NCBI RefSeq assembly: GCF_040115645.1
Contig: NW_027096041.1
Coordinates: 620,001 to 684,000, forward strand
From: Euwallacea fornicatus
Taxonomy: Eukaryota > Arthropoda > Insecta > Coleoptera > Curculionidae
Length of the DNA: 64,000 nucleotides
Direction of reading: 5' to 3'
Of the stretch, positions 63,908 to 64,000 are shown piece by piece (within the stretch, counting starts at the first letter, position 1; every line of letters starts with the position of its first letter). The position numbers and the translations under genes are program-made. Under the pieces are notes generated by a model, which did no database searches, had not been told where the DNA came from, and saw nothing but the letters and a program-made list of their open reading frames with translations.

Positions 63908-64000
63908 ACACTTTGTTTAAGGAATTTGGTCCTCATTTGCCAAAGTTATCGAGCTTCAAATTTGAAAAGTCACACAAATTGTGTGTTTGAGCACATAAAG
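63908..64000 (+). repeat. Partial J/H hybrid monomer at window end
   Basis: The last 93 bp start as J ('ccaaag') but carry the H marker 'cacacaaattg' instead of 'cacacaagttg'. No other J copy seen has this combination. The array clearly continues beyond the window. Confidence 0.9.

Larger units (their letters stand above)
1..64000 (+). repeat. Centromere-type tandem satellite array, 175-176 bp monomer, 364 full copies
   Basis: The window is filled end to end by head-to-tail copies of one monomer, all in the same orientation. Taking 'acactttg' as start, 364 complete monomers fit with no gap, followed by 93 bp of another. Lengths are 175 bp (158 copies), 176 bp (205) and 177 bp (only the first). 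GC is about 35 %, with about four CpG per monomer. Neighbouring copies usually differ at only a few diagnostic sites. No insertion, inversion or unique sequence was seen. All six reading frames are closed by stops within about two monomers, and the length changes the frame at each copy, so no coding region is supported. A plant-type centromeric satellite is the best reading. Pericentromeric or subtelomeric heterochromatin satellite is the alternative, but the HOR order and the lack of transposons favour the centromere core. Confidence 0.97.

Noticed and set aside
1..64000. Protein-coding genes or a long repeat protein
   Set aside because: Each monomer contains stops in all forward and reverse frames, and unit lengths of 175 and 176 shift the frame at every copy. 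Any open frame is a few hundred bases at most and merely repeats.
1..64000. CRISPR-like regular repeat array
   Set aside because: There are no unique spacers: the whole 175-176 bp unit is conserved between copies, and the array is far too long.
1..64000. Ribosomal DNA spacer subrepeats or telomeric repeats
   Set aside because: No rRNA sequence or telomere-type short motif was seen, and 364 uniform units are too many for a spacer.
1..64000. Promoter-like TATA stretches ('ttatattg')
   Set aside because: They are the class variant at the monomer boundary, repeated throughout, with no associated gene. Satellite transcription is possible but cannot be seen here.
1..64000. A previously undescribed defence, mobile or biosynthetic system
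   Set aside because: There is no non-satellite sequence in the window that could encode one. What is notable is the HOR architecture and dyad conservation.

Overview
The whole 64 kb is one uninterrupted, single-orientation tandem satellite array. I see no gene, RNA gene, transposon or unique sequence anywhere in it. Walking it monomer by monomer from the invariant start 'acactttg' gives 364 complete monomers plus a 93-bp partial one (63908-64000). By my count one monomer is 177 bp (the first), 205 are 176 bp and 158 are 175 bp; these lengths account exactly for the coordinates. GC is about 35 %. A nucleosome-sized AT-rich monomer, layered higher-order repeats (HORs), near-perfect kilobase-scale duplications and no insertions are the marks of a eukaryotic centromeric satellite in its actively homogenised core. 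The monomer size suits plant centromere repeats (Arabidopsis 178, Brassica about 176, cucumber about 177 bp). I cannot name the species; a flowering plant, perhaps Brassicaceae, is a low-confidence guess.

Monomer classes, used below (offsets count from 'acactttg'): P = 175 bp, 'catttg' at offset 28, palindrome 'ttcaaatttgaa', ending 'gatgtgttgtgac'. Q = 176 bp, 'catatg', 'ttcaaagtttgaa', 'gttgtgttgtaac'. Q' = Q with the 'gatgtgttgtgac' end. R = Q-like with 'ctctgaag'. C = 'catttg' + 'ctctgaag', 176 bp. D = 175 bp with 'ctaatttt', W = 176 bp with 'ctaatttt'. U = 'cactcaag'. V = 'cacaaaag' + 'aactag'. X = P with 'gttgtgttgtaac'. Z = P with 'gatgtgttgtaac'. H = 'cacacaaattg'. E = 'cacaaaag' + 'caattctg'. 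G = 'catttacc'. J = 'ccaaag' + 'ctctgaag', usually ending 'gatgat'. K = monomer after it, with 'gtcatcat'. S' = 175 bp with 'catatg'.

Layout. 1-705: a diverged 352-bp dimer repeated twice. 706-38983: V-to-U delimited HOR blocks of 11 to 33 monomers, built on the alternating P-Q dimer (351 bp); two consecutive 29-mers (9311-14405, 14406-19499) nearly copy each other, and 25294-27926 is scrambled into short blocks. 38984-43201: transitional block with a 6-mer duplication. 43202-64000: a different HOR family built from J-K units of 17, 18 and 20 monomers, within which about 9.06 kb is repeated almost perfectly at an offset of 9652 bp (55 monomers).

The units are presumably structural, placing nucleosomes and kinetochore chromatin, not coding. 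Each monomer carries two close dyad symmetries and a third potential hairpin. The common 175/176-bp difference is a single base exactly at the centre of the first dyad, so both lengths keep the symmetry. Base composition, HOR order and duplications are read directly from the sequence; centromere identity and taxon are inference.
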